DNA of 22,915 nt, taken from positions 1-22,915 of the forward strand of contig CAKQSC010000009.1 in the NCBI GenBank assembly GCA_934271725.1, written 5' to 3'. This document shows, piece after piece, positions 14,800 through 22,460 of the stretch (positions are counted from its first letter, which is position 1; every line of letters begins with the position of its first letter). The translations under genes and the position numbers were made by a program. The notes below the pieces were generated by a model, which was not told the DNA's origin, ran no database searches, and saw only the letters and a program-made list of their open reading frames with translations. The stretch is from an uncultured Clostridia bacterium (GTDB taxonomy: Bacteria; Bacillota; Clostridia; Christensenellales; Borkfalkiaceae).

Positions 14800-17661
14800 A
14801 TGAAAAAAACGGCAAAAATTGTTTTATCGTTTCTCTTGCTGGTCGTTGTTGCGGTTTGTTTTTGTTCTTGCAGTCTGACGGAATCGGACGATAAAGAAAA
14901 ATACACCGTAACCGTTGTTAACGGCACGGGTGGCGGTAGTTACGAAAAGGGTAGCGACGTAACCGTAACGGCGGACGTTAAAGAGGGTAAAGTCTTCGCG
15001 TCCTGGAACGAGGGTGAAAGCGTGGTTTCCACCGACAACCCGTACACGTTCAAGGCGGAAAAGGACGTAACCATTACGGCAGTGTATACGGAAGCGGAAA
15101 AAGTTACCGTAACAGTCGAAAACGCGGAGGGTTCGGGAGAGTTTTATAAAGGAAGCAACGTAACTCTTAACGCGCCCGAGGTTGCGGGTAAACGTTTCGT
15201 CGGCTGGAAAGTCGCGGACGAAACGGTTTCTTCGGACAGGGAATATACTTTCGTTGCGAATACGGACGTTACCGTTACGGCTACGTACGTAAACGTTTAT
15301 ACTTTAACGGTAGAAGGAGGCACGGGCTCGGGCACGTACGACGAAGGCACGGTAGTTACTCTTACCGCGACGGTAGACGCGGGTAAACGCTTCGTTGCGT
15401 GGAAGAGCGGTGTCGTTACTCTTAGCGAAAATGCCGAGTTTACCGTTACCGTAGACAAAGATATGACGATAGTCGCCGAAACGGTAAACGTTTATACCGT
15501 AACGGTAGAAGGCGGTACCGGTTCGGGTACGTACGACGAGGGCGCGACGGTTTCCGTTACGGCGACCGTGCCGGAGAACAAAGCGTTCGTTAAATGGGTT
15601 GACGGGAACAACGAAACCCTTTCTACAAGCAAAACTTACGAATTTGCCGTAAGGTCGGACGTAACCGTTAAAGCGGTTCTGGAAGATTTGGAAAACTTTA
15701 ATCTTACGATTGACAAAAACGAATATTTTGAAGAGGGTTCTTCCGCATTCGTTTACGAAAACGGCGATTTCAAAATATCCGACGCGAATATTATCGGCGC
15801 GACTTTACCGTACGCGTACGATTCGGTTGACGTAAGTTTCGTTTTATACGGCGGAGACAACTGGGGCAACCCGAGCGGTAATTTAAGAGTATACGTCGGC
15901 GAAGGATATTGCTTCTATTACAGCATATATTACAAGTATATGACTCTTCTGGGAGCGGGCGAAAGCGAAAACGAACCGGTCGTTTCGGCAAAGCAGGAAT
16001 ATACCGAAAGAGTGAAATACAGATTGTCTTATGCGGACGGAATACTTTCGCTTTACTACGCTAAATACGTCGACGGGGCGTTTGAAGACGAAACTTTGCT
16101 TCGTTCCGTACCCTATGCGGAAGAAAACGTTAAAATAAGAATATCTTCTTATGCAAGTTGCGTAAGAATGTCCGACTTAAAGGTAAGTTACGCCAAACCT
16201 CAATCCAAAGTAAATAATTATACCGTAACGGTAGAAAACGGAGAGGGCGGAGGAACTTACAGAGAAACTTCTCTCGTAACCGTATCCGCAAACGCTTCTT
16301 TGGACAAGGTTTTCGTAAGATGGGATGACGGCGACGGCAACGCGGTTTCCTCTTTACCGGAATACACTTTCCTCGCGACGAAAGACGTAACGCTTACTGC
16401 GGTTTACGCAAATATGGTTACTCTTAACAGAGCGTATACGACGCTGACGGACATAGGCTCGCCGACGTCCGGATATTCGGTCGAAAGCGAAAACGTTTAC
16501 AAGATAACGTCGGGCGGTTCGGCGGTAACGACGTTGCCTCATACGTACGATAATTTTGAAATGACTTTCGTTATGTTCGGCACGGGCGATTACGGCGATC
16601 CGAGCGGTAATTTCAGGTTATATATCGGCGACACGTACTGCTACTATTTCAGAGCACTGTATAATTTTGCCGGACTTCTCGGAACGGGCGAGGACGAAAA
16701 CAACCCCGTAGGCAATTTCAAGCACGAAAAGGCGGACAAGGTAAGATACAGAATAGTATACAAAAGCGGAAGTCTTTCCCTTTACTACGCTAAATACGAC
16801 GGGGAAACGCTCGGCGAAGAAACGCTTGCGAGAACGGTCGAATACGCAAAACAGGAAAGAGCGATAAAGTTCTCCTGCTACAAGGCGGAAGTGAAAATTA
16901 CCGATTTTGCGATAAAATACGAAAAGCCCGAGTTCGAGGTGGGTAACTATACCGTAACGGTAGAAGGCGGTACGGGAAGCGGTACTTACAGAGAGGACCG
17001 AAAGGCGACAGTAACGCTTGACGCGGGAACGGAAAACTTCGTAAAGTGGGTTGACGGAAACGGCAACGTACTCTCGAAAGAAGAATCTTTCTCATTCTAC
17101 CCGACTGCCGATATAACCGTAACGGCGGTTTGCGCGGGCAAGGTCGAAAAAACCAAAGTCTACGCTACCAAAGAAGATTTGGGAACGACGGCGGAGGGCG
17201 TTACCGATGAAAACGGAGTTATCACGATAAACAGAAACTCCGTGCTTCAATTCACGCTTGCCGAAACGTACGACGAGTTCGAGTTGTCTTTCGATATGTT
17301 CGGTACGAATAATTACGGCGATCCTAGCGGTAATTTCAGATTGTATATCGGTGATACGTATTGCTATTATTTCAGGGCGCCGTATAATTTCGCGGCGTTG
17401 CTCGGAACGGGCGAGGACGAAAACAATCCCCCGAACTTCTTCAAACATTACGACACCGACAAAGTAAGATACAGAATAGTATATAAAGACGGAAGTCTTT
17501 CCCTTTACTACGCTAAATATACGGACGGCGTTTTGGGCGAAGAAACGCTTGCAAGAACGGTCGAATACGCAAAGCAGGAAAGAGAGATAAAATTCTCTTT
17601 CTATCAGGTGGTTGTAAGCCTTGAAAACTTTACGGTTAAGTATATGGCTGTCGAGGAGTAA
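14800..17661 (+). CDS. Repeat lipoprotein: InlB-type stalk repeats alternating with a triplicated lectin-like module
   Basis: This 953-aa protein has AGGGAGG (14787-14793) 6 nt before the ATG. The N-terminus is a signal ending CFCSC; the lipidated residue is most likely Cys24. Four divergent InlB-B-type repeats follow (about 35-294; for example YTVTVEGGTGSGTYDEG). Then comes a module of about 170 aa, one repeat, a second module, one repeat and a third module at the C-terminus (about 296-470, 539-713, 782-953). The module carries YGDPSGNFRLYIGDTYCYYF, an E-N-N-P loop and SLSLYYAKY, and has the feel of a concanavalin-like sugar-binding sandwich; I do not know a named family for it. It lies 112 bp after the giant gene with no clear terminator or promoter between, so it is probably the last gene of the operon. 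A glycan-capturing role is inferred. Confidence 0.82.
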   Translation: MKKTAKIVLSFLLLVVVAVCFCSCSLTESDDKEKYTVTVVNGTGGGSYEKGSDVTVTADVKEGKVFASWNEGESVVSTDNPYTFKAEKDVTITAVYTEAEKVTVTVENAEGSGEFYKGSNVTLNAPEVAGKRFVGWKVADETVSSDREYTFVANTDVTVTATYVNVYTLTVEGGTGSGTYDEGTVVTLTATVDAGKRFVAWKSGVVTLSENAEFTVTVDKDMTIVAETVNVYTVTVEGGTGSGTYDEGATVSVTATVPENKAFVKWVDGNNETLSTSKTYEFAVRSDVTVKAVLEDLENFNLTIDKNEYFEEGSSAFVYENGDFKISDANIIGATLPYAYDSVDVSFVLYGGDNWGNPSGNLRVYVGEGYCFYYSIYYKYMTLLGAGESENEPVVSAKQEYTERVKYRLSYADGILSLYYAKYVDGAFEDETLLRSVPYAEENVKIRISSYASCVRMSDLKVSYAKPQSKVNNYTVTVENGEGGGTYRETSLVTVSANASLDKVFVRWDDGDGNAVSSLPEYTFLATKDVTLTAVYANMVTLNRAYTTLTDIGSPTSGYSVESENVYKITSGGSAVTTLPHTYDNFEMTFVMFGTGDYGDPSGNFRLYIGDTYCYYFRALYNFAGLLGTGEDENNPVGNFKHEKADKVRYRIVYKSGSLSLYYAKYDGETLGEETLARTVEYAKQERAIKFSCYKAEVKITDFAIKYEKPEFEVGNYTVTVEGGTGSGTYREDRKATVTLDAGTENFVKWVDGNGNVLSKEESFSFYPTADITVTAVCAGKVEKTKVYATKEDLGTTAEGVTDENGVITINRNSVLQFTLAETYDEFELSFDMFGTNNYGDPSGNFRLYIGDTYCYYFRAPYNFAALLGTGEDENNPPNFFKHYDTDKVRYRIVYKDGSLSLYYAKYTDGVLGEETLARTVEYAKQEREIKFSFYQVVVSLENFTVKYMAVEE
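15685..16209 (+). repeat. Lectin-like module, copy 1 (most diverged)
   Basis: Residues about 296-470 of the 953-aa lipoprotein. It shares with the other two copies NPSGNLRVYVG, a paired-aromatic FYYSIYY segment, GAGESENEP and LSLYYAKYVDG, but differs at many positions, so it is the oldest split of the three. Confidence 0.8.
16414..16938 (+). repeat. Lectin-like module, copy 2
   Basis: Residues about 539-713 of the 953-aa lipoprotein. It is close to copy 3, with YGDPSGNFRLYIGDTYCYYF and LLGTGEDENNP conserved, and long stretches are also alike at the DNA level, for example around 16742-16793 against 17460-17511. Confidence 0.85.
17143..17658 (+). repeat. Lectin-like module, copy 3
   Basis: Residues about 782-953, reaching the C-terminus of the lipoprotein. 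It is nearly the same as copy 2, including EETLARTVEYAKQER, which points to a recent internal duplication of one InlB repeat plus one module. Confidence 0.85.
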
Positions 17662-17685
17662 AAAGCCGAAAGGAATTAAACAGTT

Positions 17686-17722
17686 TGCGGGCGTGGCAAT
17701 TTGCCACGCCCGTAGTTTTTTA
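17686..17722 (+). terminator. Intrinsic terminator of the glycan operon
   Basis: A perfect stem CGGGCGTGGC/GCCACGCCCG (17688-17697 with 17703-17712, loop AATTT) is followed by TAGTTTTTT. It lies 25 bp after the stop of the 953-aa gene and closes the eight-gene operon. Confidence 0.93.
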
Positions 17723-17804
17723 TTCGGTTTAAACGTATTCCGTTTATCGGGGCGGTTTGCCCTGCAAAAAACGATTTGTCGGGGGAGTGAGTCGTTTGCG
17801 GTGG

Positions 17805-17936
17805 GGACAATTTTTGCCCGACGGCGGTGAAGTCCGTTTGAGGTGGGTGGGGTAAGTTTTTCCCGACGTGTTACGGGTTTGATTTTAGCATTGCAGGTTT
17901 TATCCCGACGGCGGTAGGGTAATTTCAGAACCGACG
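17805..17936. repeat. Degenerate CCCGACGGCGGT repeats in an intergenic patch
   Basis: CCCGACGGCGGT occurs at 17817-17828 and 17904-17915, with a shorter CCCGACG at 17862-17868 and CCGACG at about 17931. The first three are preceded by a T-rich tract ending CCCGAC, and two of these by GGTGGGG, giving a loose unit of about 43-45 bp. The rest of 17723-17946 holds no gene that I can support. Confidence 0.4.
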
Positions 17937-17954
17937 TATTGCAGACTTGACAAA

Positions 17955-17993
17955 GATAAAAACCGCGGGCGACGCTTGGTTTGCGTCGCCCGC
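17955..17993 (-). terminator. Intrinsic terminator of the YitT-family gene
   Basis: An 11-bp perfect stem GCGGGCGACGC/GCGTCGCCCGC (17965-17975 with 17983-17993) has a 7-nt loop; read on the minus strand it is followed by GGTTTTTATC. It lies 28 bp beyond the stop codon at 18022-18024, not beyond the premature one at 18148, which supports the longer original reading frame. Confidence 0.9.
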
Positions 17994-18021
17994 ACGTATA
18001 TATGCGTTTATGAAAATATGC

Positions 18022-18147
18022 TCATTGTTTGAATTTGCCCATTACTTCCGATATAGGCGCGAGATATGCGAACGTGTTGGGGTATTTTTTAAGTATTCTG
18101 TAAAAGGCTCCGAGTTCGCGTTTTCTTATAAGGCAAATCAACAATTT
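18022..18147 (-). pseudogene. Detached C-terminal 41 codons of the YitT-family gene
   Basis: Immediately after the premature TAA the same frame stays open for 41 codons. It reads KLLICLIRKRELGAF, then YRILKKYPNTFAYLAPISEV, and ends MGKFKQ with TGA at 18024-18022. This is the normal end of the DUF2179 (PII-like) domain in YitT proteins. As the gene stands, this part is not translated unless the stop is read through or the TAA is a sequence error. Confidence 0.85.
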
Positions 18148-18918
18148 TTAATCCGTGTGAGAATACAATCCCACAGCGTCGACTTCCGTTACGGCTCTTC
18201 CGAGTTTCTGAATTATTTCGTTACTTATCTCGTCGGGATTGTCCGTTATTATTTCAAACTTATAGCCTTTTTTGAAGCCTTTAAGAACCATATCGACAAC
18301 TTCGTTTGCGATAAACAGGTTTACCAGCGTGCAAAGGGCGGAAGTGAAATCTACTTTTCCCGTCGGGTTGACGAAAAGAATTACAGCGACTACGCACGCG
18401 TCCATAGAAGCGGAAAGCCACGCCACGTTCGCGGCGGGTTTCTTCTTTTTTATCAAAGAAGCGATTGCGTAAGTTCCTCCGCTCGCGCCGAATCTTCTGA
18501 GCATCAACGCAAAGCCTATGCCCGTAATGACACCGCCCGCAAGCGCGGGAAGAAGTTTTTCGTCCTGAACGTATTTAAACTGCGCGAACCATTTTACGTT
18601 TCCGAACAAAATCATGAGTACCGATTGAAGAATGACGTAATAAGTCAGAAACAGAGCGGATTTTTTGTCCGCGAAGAAAAATACGAGAATAAACAGGGGA
18701 ATGTTTAAAATCATTGTGAAATAGCCGAGGTTTATTTTGCAAAGAAACGCGAAAATGGTGGCTATACCGGATATTCCGCCCGGCGCGAAGCCGTTTGCGT
18801 TTATGAATAAAAAATAACCTATCGCAACAAGCAATGCGGCGACGGTGGCGTTTAATATATCGAGAAGAATAGTTTGCGCTTTCGTTTCCGGTTTGGGTTC
18901 TTTTTCGTTAAGAAACAT
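18148..18918 (-). CDS. YitT-family membrane protein (DUF161/DUF2179) with premature stop
   Basis: This 256-aa product has GGAG (18929-18926) 7 nt before its ATG. Residues about 20-215 contain five or six hydrophobic helices with the family's NGFAPGGISGIATI and the later GGVITGIGFALMLRRFGASGG. From about 222 the soluble DUF2179 domain begins (YKFEIITDNPDEISNEIIQK, then VTEVDAVGLYSHTD) and is cut by TAA at 18150-18148. Related proteins are about 280-300 aa, and the missing 41 codons continue in frame to 18022, so a single AAA-to-TAA change would explain it. YitT proteins are inner-membrane proteins of unclear function. The transmembrane part may still fold, but the truncated regulatory domain probably does not. 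The gene has its own promoter and terminator. Confidence 0.88.
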   Translation of the reverse strand: MFLNEKEPKPETKAQTILLDILNATVAALLVAIGYFLFINANGFAPGGISGIATIFAFLCKINLGYFTMILNIPLFILVFFFADKKSALFLTYYVILQSVLMILFGNVKWFAQFKYVQDEKLLPALAGGVITGIGFALMLRRFGASGGTYAIASLIKKKKPAANVAWLSASMDACVVAVILFVNPTGKVDFTSALCTLVNLFIANEVVDMVLKGFKKGYKFEIITDNPDEISNEIIQKLGRAVTEVDAVGLYSHTD

Positions 18919-18945
18919 AAATCATCTCCGTGTAATACTACGTAA

Positions 18946-18974
18946 ATAATATAACAATAAATTATATTAAGCAA
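18946..18974 (-). promoter_or_regulatory. Promoter of the YitT-family gene
   Basis: Read on the minus strand: TTGCTT (18974-18969), a 17-bp spacer and TATTAT (18951-18946). Transcription would start about 20 bp before the ATG. It is moderately close to consensus. Confidence 0.65.
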
Positions 18975-19051
18975 CTGTTTTCACCCTTTTTCGCGCAAAA
19001 AAATAAAACCGAGAGAAAAAAATAAAAAACACGTTAAAAAAGAAAAATTTG

Positions 19052-19080
19052 TTGACAAAGGGCATTTTTTATACTACAAT
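19052..19080 (+). promoter_or_regulatory. Promoter of the 71-aa membrane protein gene
   Basis: A perfect TTGACA (19052-19057), a 17-bp spacer and TACAAT (19075-19080) lie about 60 bp before the start codon. The box quality suggests strong constitutive expression. Confidence 0.85.
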
Positions 19081-19140
19081 GTACATAGTTTATAAGGTGT
19101 TTCGCATTTGCGTAACGCTAAAAAATCGGAGGAAAGAAAT

Positions 19141-19356
19141 ATGAAGAAAGATTATTTCGGTTTAAGTCGTCTTGTCAGCCTCATTCTCGTAATCATTCCG
19201 TTCACTTCGTGGATTTGCGGTGCTCTTACAAGATTGTCGGAAGGCAAAATCGTAGCGGGCATTATCCGTCTTATCGGTCTCGGATTCATTCTTTGGATCG
19301 TAGATATCGTATTGATGGTTACCGAAAACCATATTTTAAGATTGTTGGACTGCTGA
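19141..19356 (+). CDS. Small two-helix membrane protein, conserved-looking, function unknown
   Basis: This 71-aa protein starts at the ATG at 19141, 8 nt after GGAGG (19128-19132). A start at 19108 in the same frame lacks such a site and would add a hydrophilic lead. The sequence begins KKDYFGLSRLVSLILVIIPF, then has a short polar loop with TRLSEGKIVAGII, a second helix (IGLGFILWIVDIVLMV) and ends RLLDC. I do not know a name for it. It is transcribed alone, between a near-perfect promoter and a hairpin terminator. The near-perfect signals suggest an abundant small membrane protein. Confidence 0.8.
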   Translation: MKKDYFGLSRLVSLILVIIPFTSWICGALTRLSEGKIVAGIIRLIGLGFILWIVDIVLMVTENHILRLLDC

Positions 19357-19374
19357 TTAAAAAACGGAAAAAGT

Positions 19375-19422
19375 TCAAGTTCGCAGAATGTACTGCGGAC
19401 TTGATTTTTTTTGTCTTTTTTT
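19375..19422 (+). terminator. Intrinsic terminator of the 71-aa membrane protein gene
   Basis: The stem CAAGTTCGCAG/CTGCGGACTTG (19376-19386 with 19393-19403, one G-U pair) has a 6-nt loop and is followed by a long T-rich tract (TTTTTTTTGTCTTTTTTT). It lies about 20 bp after the stop. Confidence 0.92.
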
Positions 19423-19423
19423 A

Positions 19424-19452
19424 TTGACAAAACCTTAAAATAATGTGATAAT
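19424..19452 (+). promoter_or_regulatory. Promoter of the GH106-like gene
   Basis: A perfect TTGACA (19424-19429), a 17-bp spacer and GATAAT (19447-19452). It begins almost directly after the T-tract of the preceding terminator. I see no palindromic operator like the one at 930-947 here, so this gene does not appear to be under the same LacI protein by direct binding. Confidence 0.85.
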
Positions 19453-19476
19453 GTTTAAGTACGAAAGGAGATTTCA

Positions 19477-22284
19477 ATGGGAAAAGACATTATTTACGAA
19501 TTACGGACGACGGATCTGAAAGATTATAGAAGCATACCTTTTTGGAGTTGGAACGGGGAACTCGAAATACCCGAACTTTTAAAGCAGATAGAACATATGA
19601 AACTGCGTAAAATAGGCGGTTTCATCATGCACGCGAGAACGGGACTTACAACCCCGTATCTTCAAGACAAATGGTTTAAATGCGTAGAAGCGTGCCTCGA
19701 CAAGGCGAAAGAACTCGGTATGAACGCCTGGATTTACGACGAAAACGGTTGGCCGAGCGGATTCGTCGGGGGTGAACTTCTTAAAGAAAAAGAAAATCTC
19801 GCTACTTATCTTACGCACAAGGTAAATAAGGCGTACGACGAAACGGCTGTTCGCAACTGGGTTAAAACGAAGGACGGATACGTTCTTGCCGACAAAAACA
19901 CGGCGGGCGACGAGTTCGAGGCGGTGTACCTTAATTATTCCCCCGCGAACACGGATATACTCAACCCGAAAGTAATGGATAAGTTCATAGAAAAAACCTA
20001 CGAACAGTATTATATAAGGTTCAAGGACAGATTCGGCAAAGAACTTACGGGATTTTTTACGGACGAACCGCAATATTACAGATACGCGACGCCCTATTCC
20101 GTTGCGCTCGACGGCGAGTTCAAAGACAAATACGGCGAAGATATAAGAGACGGGCTTGTACACCTTTTCCACGACGATGAACAAGATTATCCGTTCAGAC
20201 AGAAGTATTATCAACTTATAAATAAAGTTTATACGATAAATTATTATAAACGTCTTAACGACTGGTGCAACTCGCACGGGTGCAAGTTTACGGGACACAG
20301 CGTAGAGGAAAACGGGTTCTCTTTCCAAATGTGGGGAGGGGCGGGCGTAATGCCATCGTACGAATACGAAAGCATACCCGCGATAGACAATCTCGCCAAC
20401 TGTCTCGACGCGCAACTTTCGGCGCGTCAGGTGGGCAGTGTCAAAGAACAACTCGGCTTCAAACACGTTCTTACCGAAACGTTCGGTTGCTCGGGTTATA
20501 ACACCCCGCCGAGAAAACTCCGCGCGATAGCGGACTGTCAGTATGTAAGGGGCGTCAATATGATGTGTCAGCACCTTTACAGTTACACTCTTTCCGGTCA
20601 GGCCAAAATGGACCACCCGCCGTGCTTTTCAAAGCACATGCCGTGGGACGACGATTTTGCCGATTTCAACGACTATTTCACGCACGTAGGGTATCTCGTC
20701 GCGAACAGTAAATCCATAACCGAAACGCTTGTCATAAGTCCGCTTTCGAGCGTGTATTCAAACTTTTACAGGGACGATATGGAGCATACCGACGTCATTG
20801 ACAAAGAATACGACAAGTTGCAGGATTTGCTTGCAAAGCACAAAATAGATTTCCACATAGCGGACGAGAGCCTGCTTGCAAAACACGGCAAAGTGGCTTT
20901 GAAAAAGATGGTTCTCGGCAAATGCAGATATAAATACGTCGTAATACCGTATACGTACACGGTGAGAAAATCGACGAAGAAATTGCTTGAAGAATACGTA
21001 GGAAACGGCGGTAAAGTGTACGTGTACGCAAACGTTCCCGAATATACCGACGGCGTGAAAGACGATTATTCGTTCCTTAAATCCAACGTGGATTTGTCCG
21101 ATATGGAAAAGGATTTGAAAGTTCCGTTCGATACGGACAACACGGTTATATTCTCTTACAGAAAAGGCAAAAACTATAAGATGCTGTATATGCTCAACGA
21201 GGGAGATAACGACGCGCACGTTGCTTTAAAGGGCGAGTTCGTCAAACTCGATTGCGTAACGCTCGAAACGGAAAAAATCACCGATTTCACGTTGAGAAAA
21301 GAAGAGAGTATCTTATTGTTGCAGGATTATAAGGCGGACAAGACTTATACGGAGCCGAAAACGGTCGTCGATATAACGGACAGGTTTTCTTTCGTTTCGG
21401 ACGGCAAAAACAATCTTACGCTGGACAAGGTGAGGATAAGCAAAGACGGCAAAACGTTCGGCGAGCCGAGATATTGCTACGAGGCTTTGGAAGAACTTAT
21501 AAAAGAAGAATATAAAGGCAGACTTTACGTAAGATATTCTTTTAACGTCGAAGACGTTACTCTTTTGAAACTTACGATGGAAAAATGCGACGCGTCCTCT
21601 TTTACGCTGAACGGAAGAGAAGTCGCTTTCGGGCAGAGTCCTTTCGATTTCAAGTATATGGAAGCGGATTTGGGCGGTCTTGTAGTCAAGGGCGAAAACG
21701 TGTTCGAGTACGCGCTTAATTTCTATGAACACGACGGCATAAAGTTTGCTCTTTTCGATCCGCGCGCGACGGAAAGTTTAAGAAACTGCCTTGTTTACGA
21801 CACGGAAATCGAACCGATTTACATAAGCGGAGAGTTTGCCGTTTACGACGATTTGGTTATAAGAAAGAAAAACAGCGACGTTAAACTCGCCGGTATCGAC
21901 AAGCAAGGGTATAAGTTCAATGCGGAGCCTTTGACGTTTAAGGGTACCGTCGTTCCCGAAAAGGACGAAGTTACTCTTCACGCGGACGGCGAATATATGG
22001 AAATCAGGGTAAAGGTAAACGGCGTGTCCGTAAAGCCCGTTTTGCTTTCCGACAGAACGAAAATCAAAGTAAACGCCGGCAAAGAGAACGAGATAGAGAT
22101 AACTCTCGTACCGTCTCTTCGCAACAAATTCGGACCGTTGCACTTTAACGGCGACGACAGTTTTGCGGTAGGACCTTTGAACTTTGCCATGCGCGGAACC
22201 TGGAAAGACGGCAAATCGCCGTATTACACGCCGGAATACAACACCGTTAAGTTCGGCGTCGATAAAATCACGTTGGAATATTAA
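19477..22284 (+). CDS. GH106-like (alpha-L-rhamnosidase-like) glycoside hydrolase
   Basis: This 935-aa protein has AAGGAG (19465-19470) 6 nt before the ATG and no signal peptide, so it is probably cytoplasmic. The N-terminal half is a TIM barrel of the GH106 type: PFWSWNGELEIPELLKQI, then IGGFIMHARTGL, NAWIYDENGWPSGFVGGELL (about 83-102), FFTDEPQYYR (about 193), KFTGHSVEENG (about 270) and LTETFGCSGY (about 331). Acidic residues in the last three are candidates for catalysis. The middle continues with an alpha/beta region (about 420-560). Residues about 690-770 form a GH2-like sugar-binding jelly roll (LYVRYSFNVEDVTLL, then FTLNGREV and KGENVFEYALNFYEHDGIKFALFD). It would remove terminal sugar, likely rhamnose, from imported oligosaccharides. 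It fits functionally with the upstream glycan operon but has its own promoter. Confidence 0.82.
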   Translation: MGKDIIYELRTTDLKDYRSIPFWSWNGELEIPELLKQIEHMKLRKIGGFIMHARTGLTTPYLQDKWFKCVEACLDKAKELGMNAWIYDENGWPSGFVGGELLKEKENLATYLTHKVNKAYDETAVRNWVKTKDGYVLADKNTAGDEFEAVYLNYSPANTDILNPKVMDKFIEKTYEQYYIRFKDRFGKELTGFFTDEPQYYRYATPYSVALDGEFKDKYGEDIRDGLVHLFHDDEQDYPFRQKYYQLINKVYTINYYKRLNDWCNSHGCKFTGHSVEENGFSFQMWGGAGVMPSYEYESIPAIDNLANCLDAQLSARQVGSVKEQLGFKHVLTETFGCSGYNTPPRKLRAIADCQYVRGVNMMCQHLYSYTLSGQAKMDHPPCFSKHMPWDDDFADFNDYFTHVGYLVANSKSITETLVISPLSSVYSNFYRDDMEHTDVIDKEYDKLQDLLAKHKIDFHIADESLLAKHGKVALKKMVLGKCRYKYVVIPYTYTVRKSTKKLLEEYVGNGGKVYVYANVPEYTDGVKDDYSFLKSNVDLSDMEKDLKVPFDTDNTVIFSYRKGKNYKMLYMLNEGDNDAHVALKGEFVKLDCVTLETEKITDFTLRKEESILLLQDYKADKTYTEPKTVVDITDRFSFVSDGKNNLTLDKVRISKDGKTFGEPRYCYEALEELIKEEYKGRLYVRYSFNVEDVTLLKLTMEKCDASSFTLNGREVAFGQSPFDFKYMEADLGGLVVKGENVFEYALNFYEHDGIKFALFDPRATESLRNCLVYDTEIEPIYISGEFAVYDDLVIRKKNSDVKLAGIDKQGYKFNAEPLTFKGTVVPEKDEVTLHADGEYMEIRVKVNGVSVKPVLLSDRTKIKVNAGKENEIEITLVPSLRNKFGPLHFNGDDSFAVGPLNFAMRGTWKDGKSPYYTPEYNTVKFGVDKITLEY

Positions 22285-22291
22285 AAACTTT

Positions 22292-22313
22292 CGGGCGGAA
22301 GCGGTTTCGCCCG
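22292..22313 (+). other. Hairpin between the GH106-like gene and the tRNA
   Basis: The stem CGGGCGGAA/TTTCGCCCG (one G-U pair, loop GCGG) starts 8 bp after the stop of the hydrolase gene. On the plus strand no T-tract follows, so it may be an RNA 3'-end or processing hairpin for a read-through transcript with the tRNA. A T-tract follows it only on the minus strand. Confidence 0.5.
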
Positions 22314-22319
22314 TGAAAT

Positions 22320-22396
22320 ACACCCGTGGCGCAACAGGATAGCGCGTCGGATTCCGATTCCGAAGGTTGTGGGTTCGACCCCCGTCGGGTGTACCA
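22320..22396 (+). tRNA. tRNA-Arg (anticodon CCG), CCA encoded
   Basis: It folds fully by eye: acceptor stem ACACCCG/CGGGTGT (22320-22326 with 22386-22392), D stem GCGC/GCGC, anticodon stem TCGGA/TCCGA with loop TTCCGAT (anticodon CCG at 22354-22356), and T stem GTGGG/CCCGT with loop TTCGACC. Discriminator A is followed by an encoded CCA at 22394-22396. It reads the Arg codon CGG. No promoter of its own is evident in the 35 bp upstream, so it may be co-transcribed with the hydrolase gene. Confidence 0.95.
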
Positions 22397-22400
22397 CAGG

Positions 22401-22447
22401 GACACACGCAAAAGGAGCGTATAAAACTCCAATGCGTGTGTCTTTTT
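22401..22447 (+). terminator. Intrinsic terminator after tRNA-Arg
   Basis: A 10-bp perfect stem GACACACGCA/TGCGTGTGTC (22401-22410 with 22433-22442) is followed by TTTTT. The long loop contains a possible inner GGAG/CTCC pair. It begins 4 bp after the tRNA CCA. Confidence 0.9.
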
Positions 22448-22460
22448 CTATGTAAAACAG

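Noticed and set aside
17947..18708. 253-codon plus-strand frame
   Set aside because: It is the shadow of the YitT gene and begins inside that gene's terminator.
21778..22407. Minus-strand frame starting over the tRNA and running into the GH106-like gene
   Set aside because: Its start is antisense tRNA-Arg, a classic annotation artefact, and the rest is a shadow of the hydrolase.
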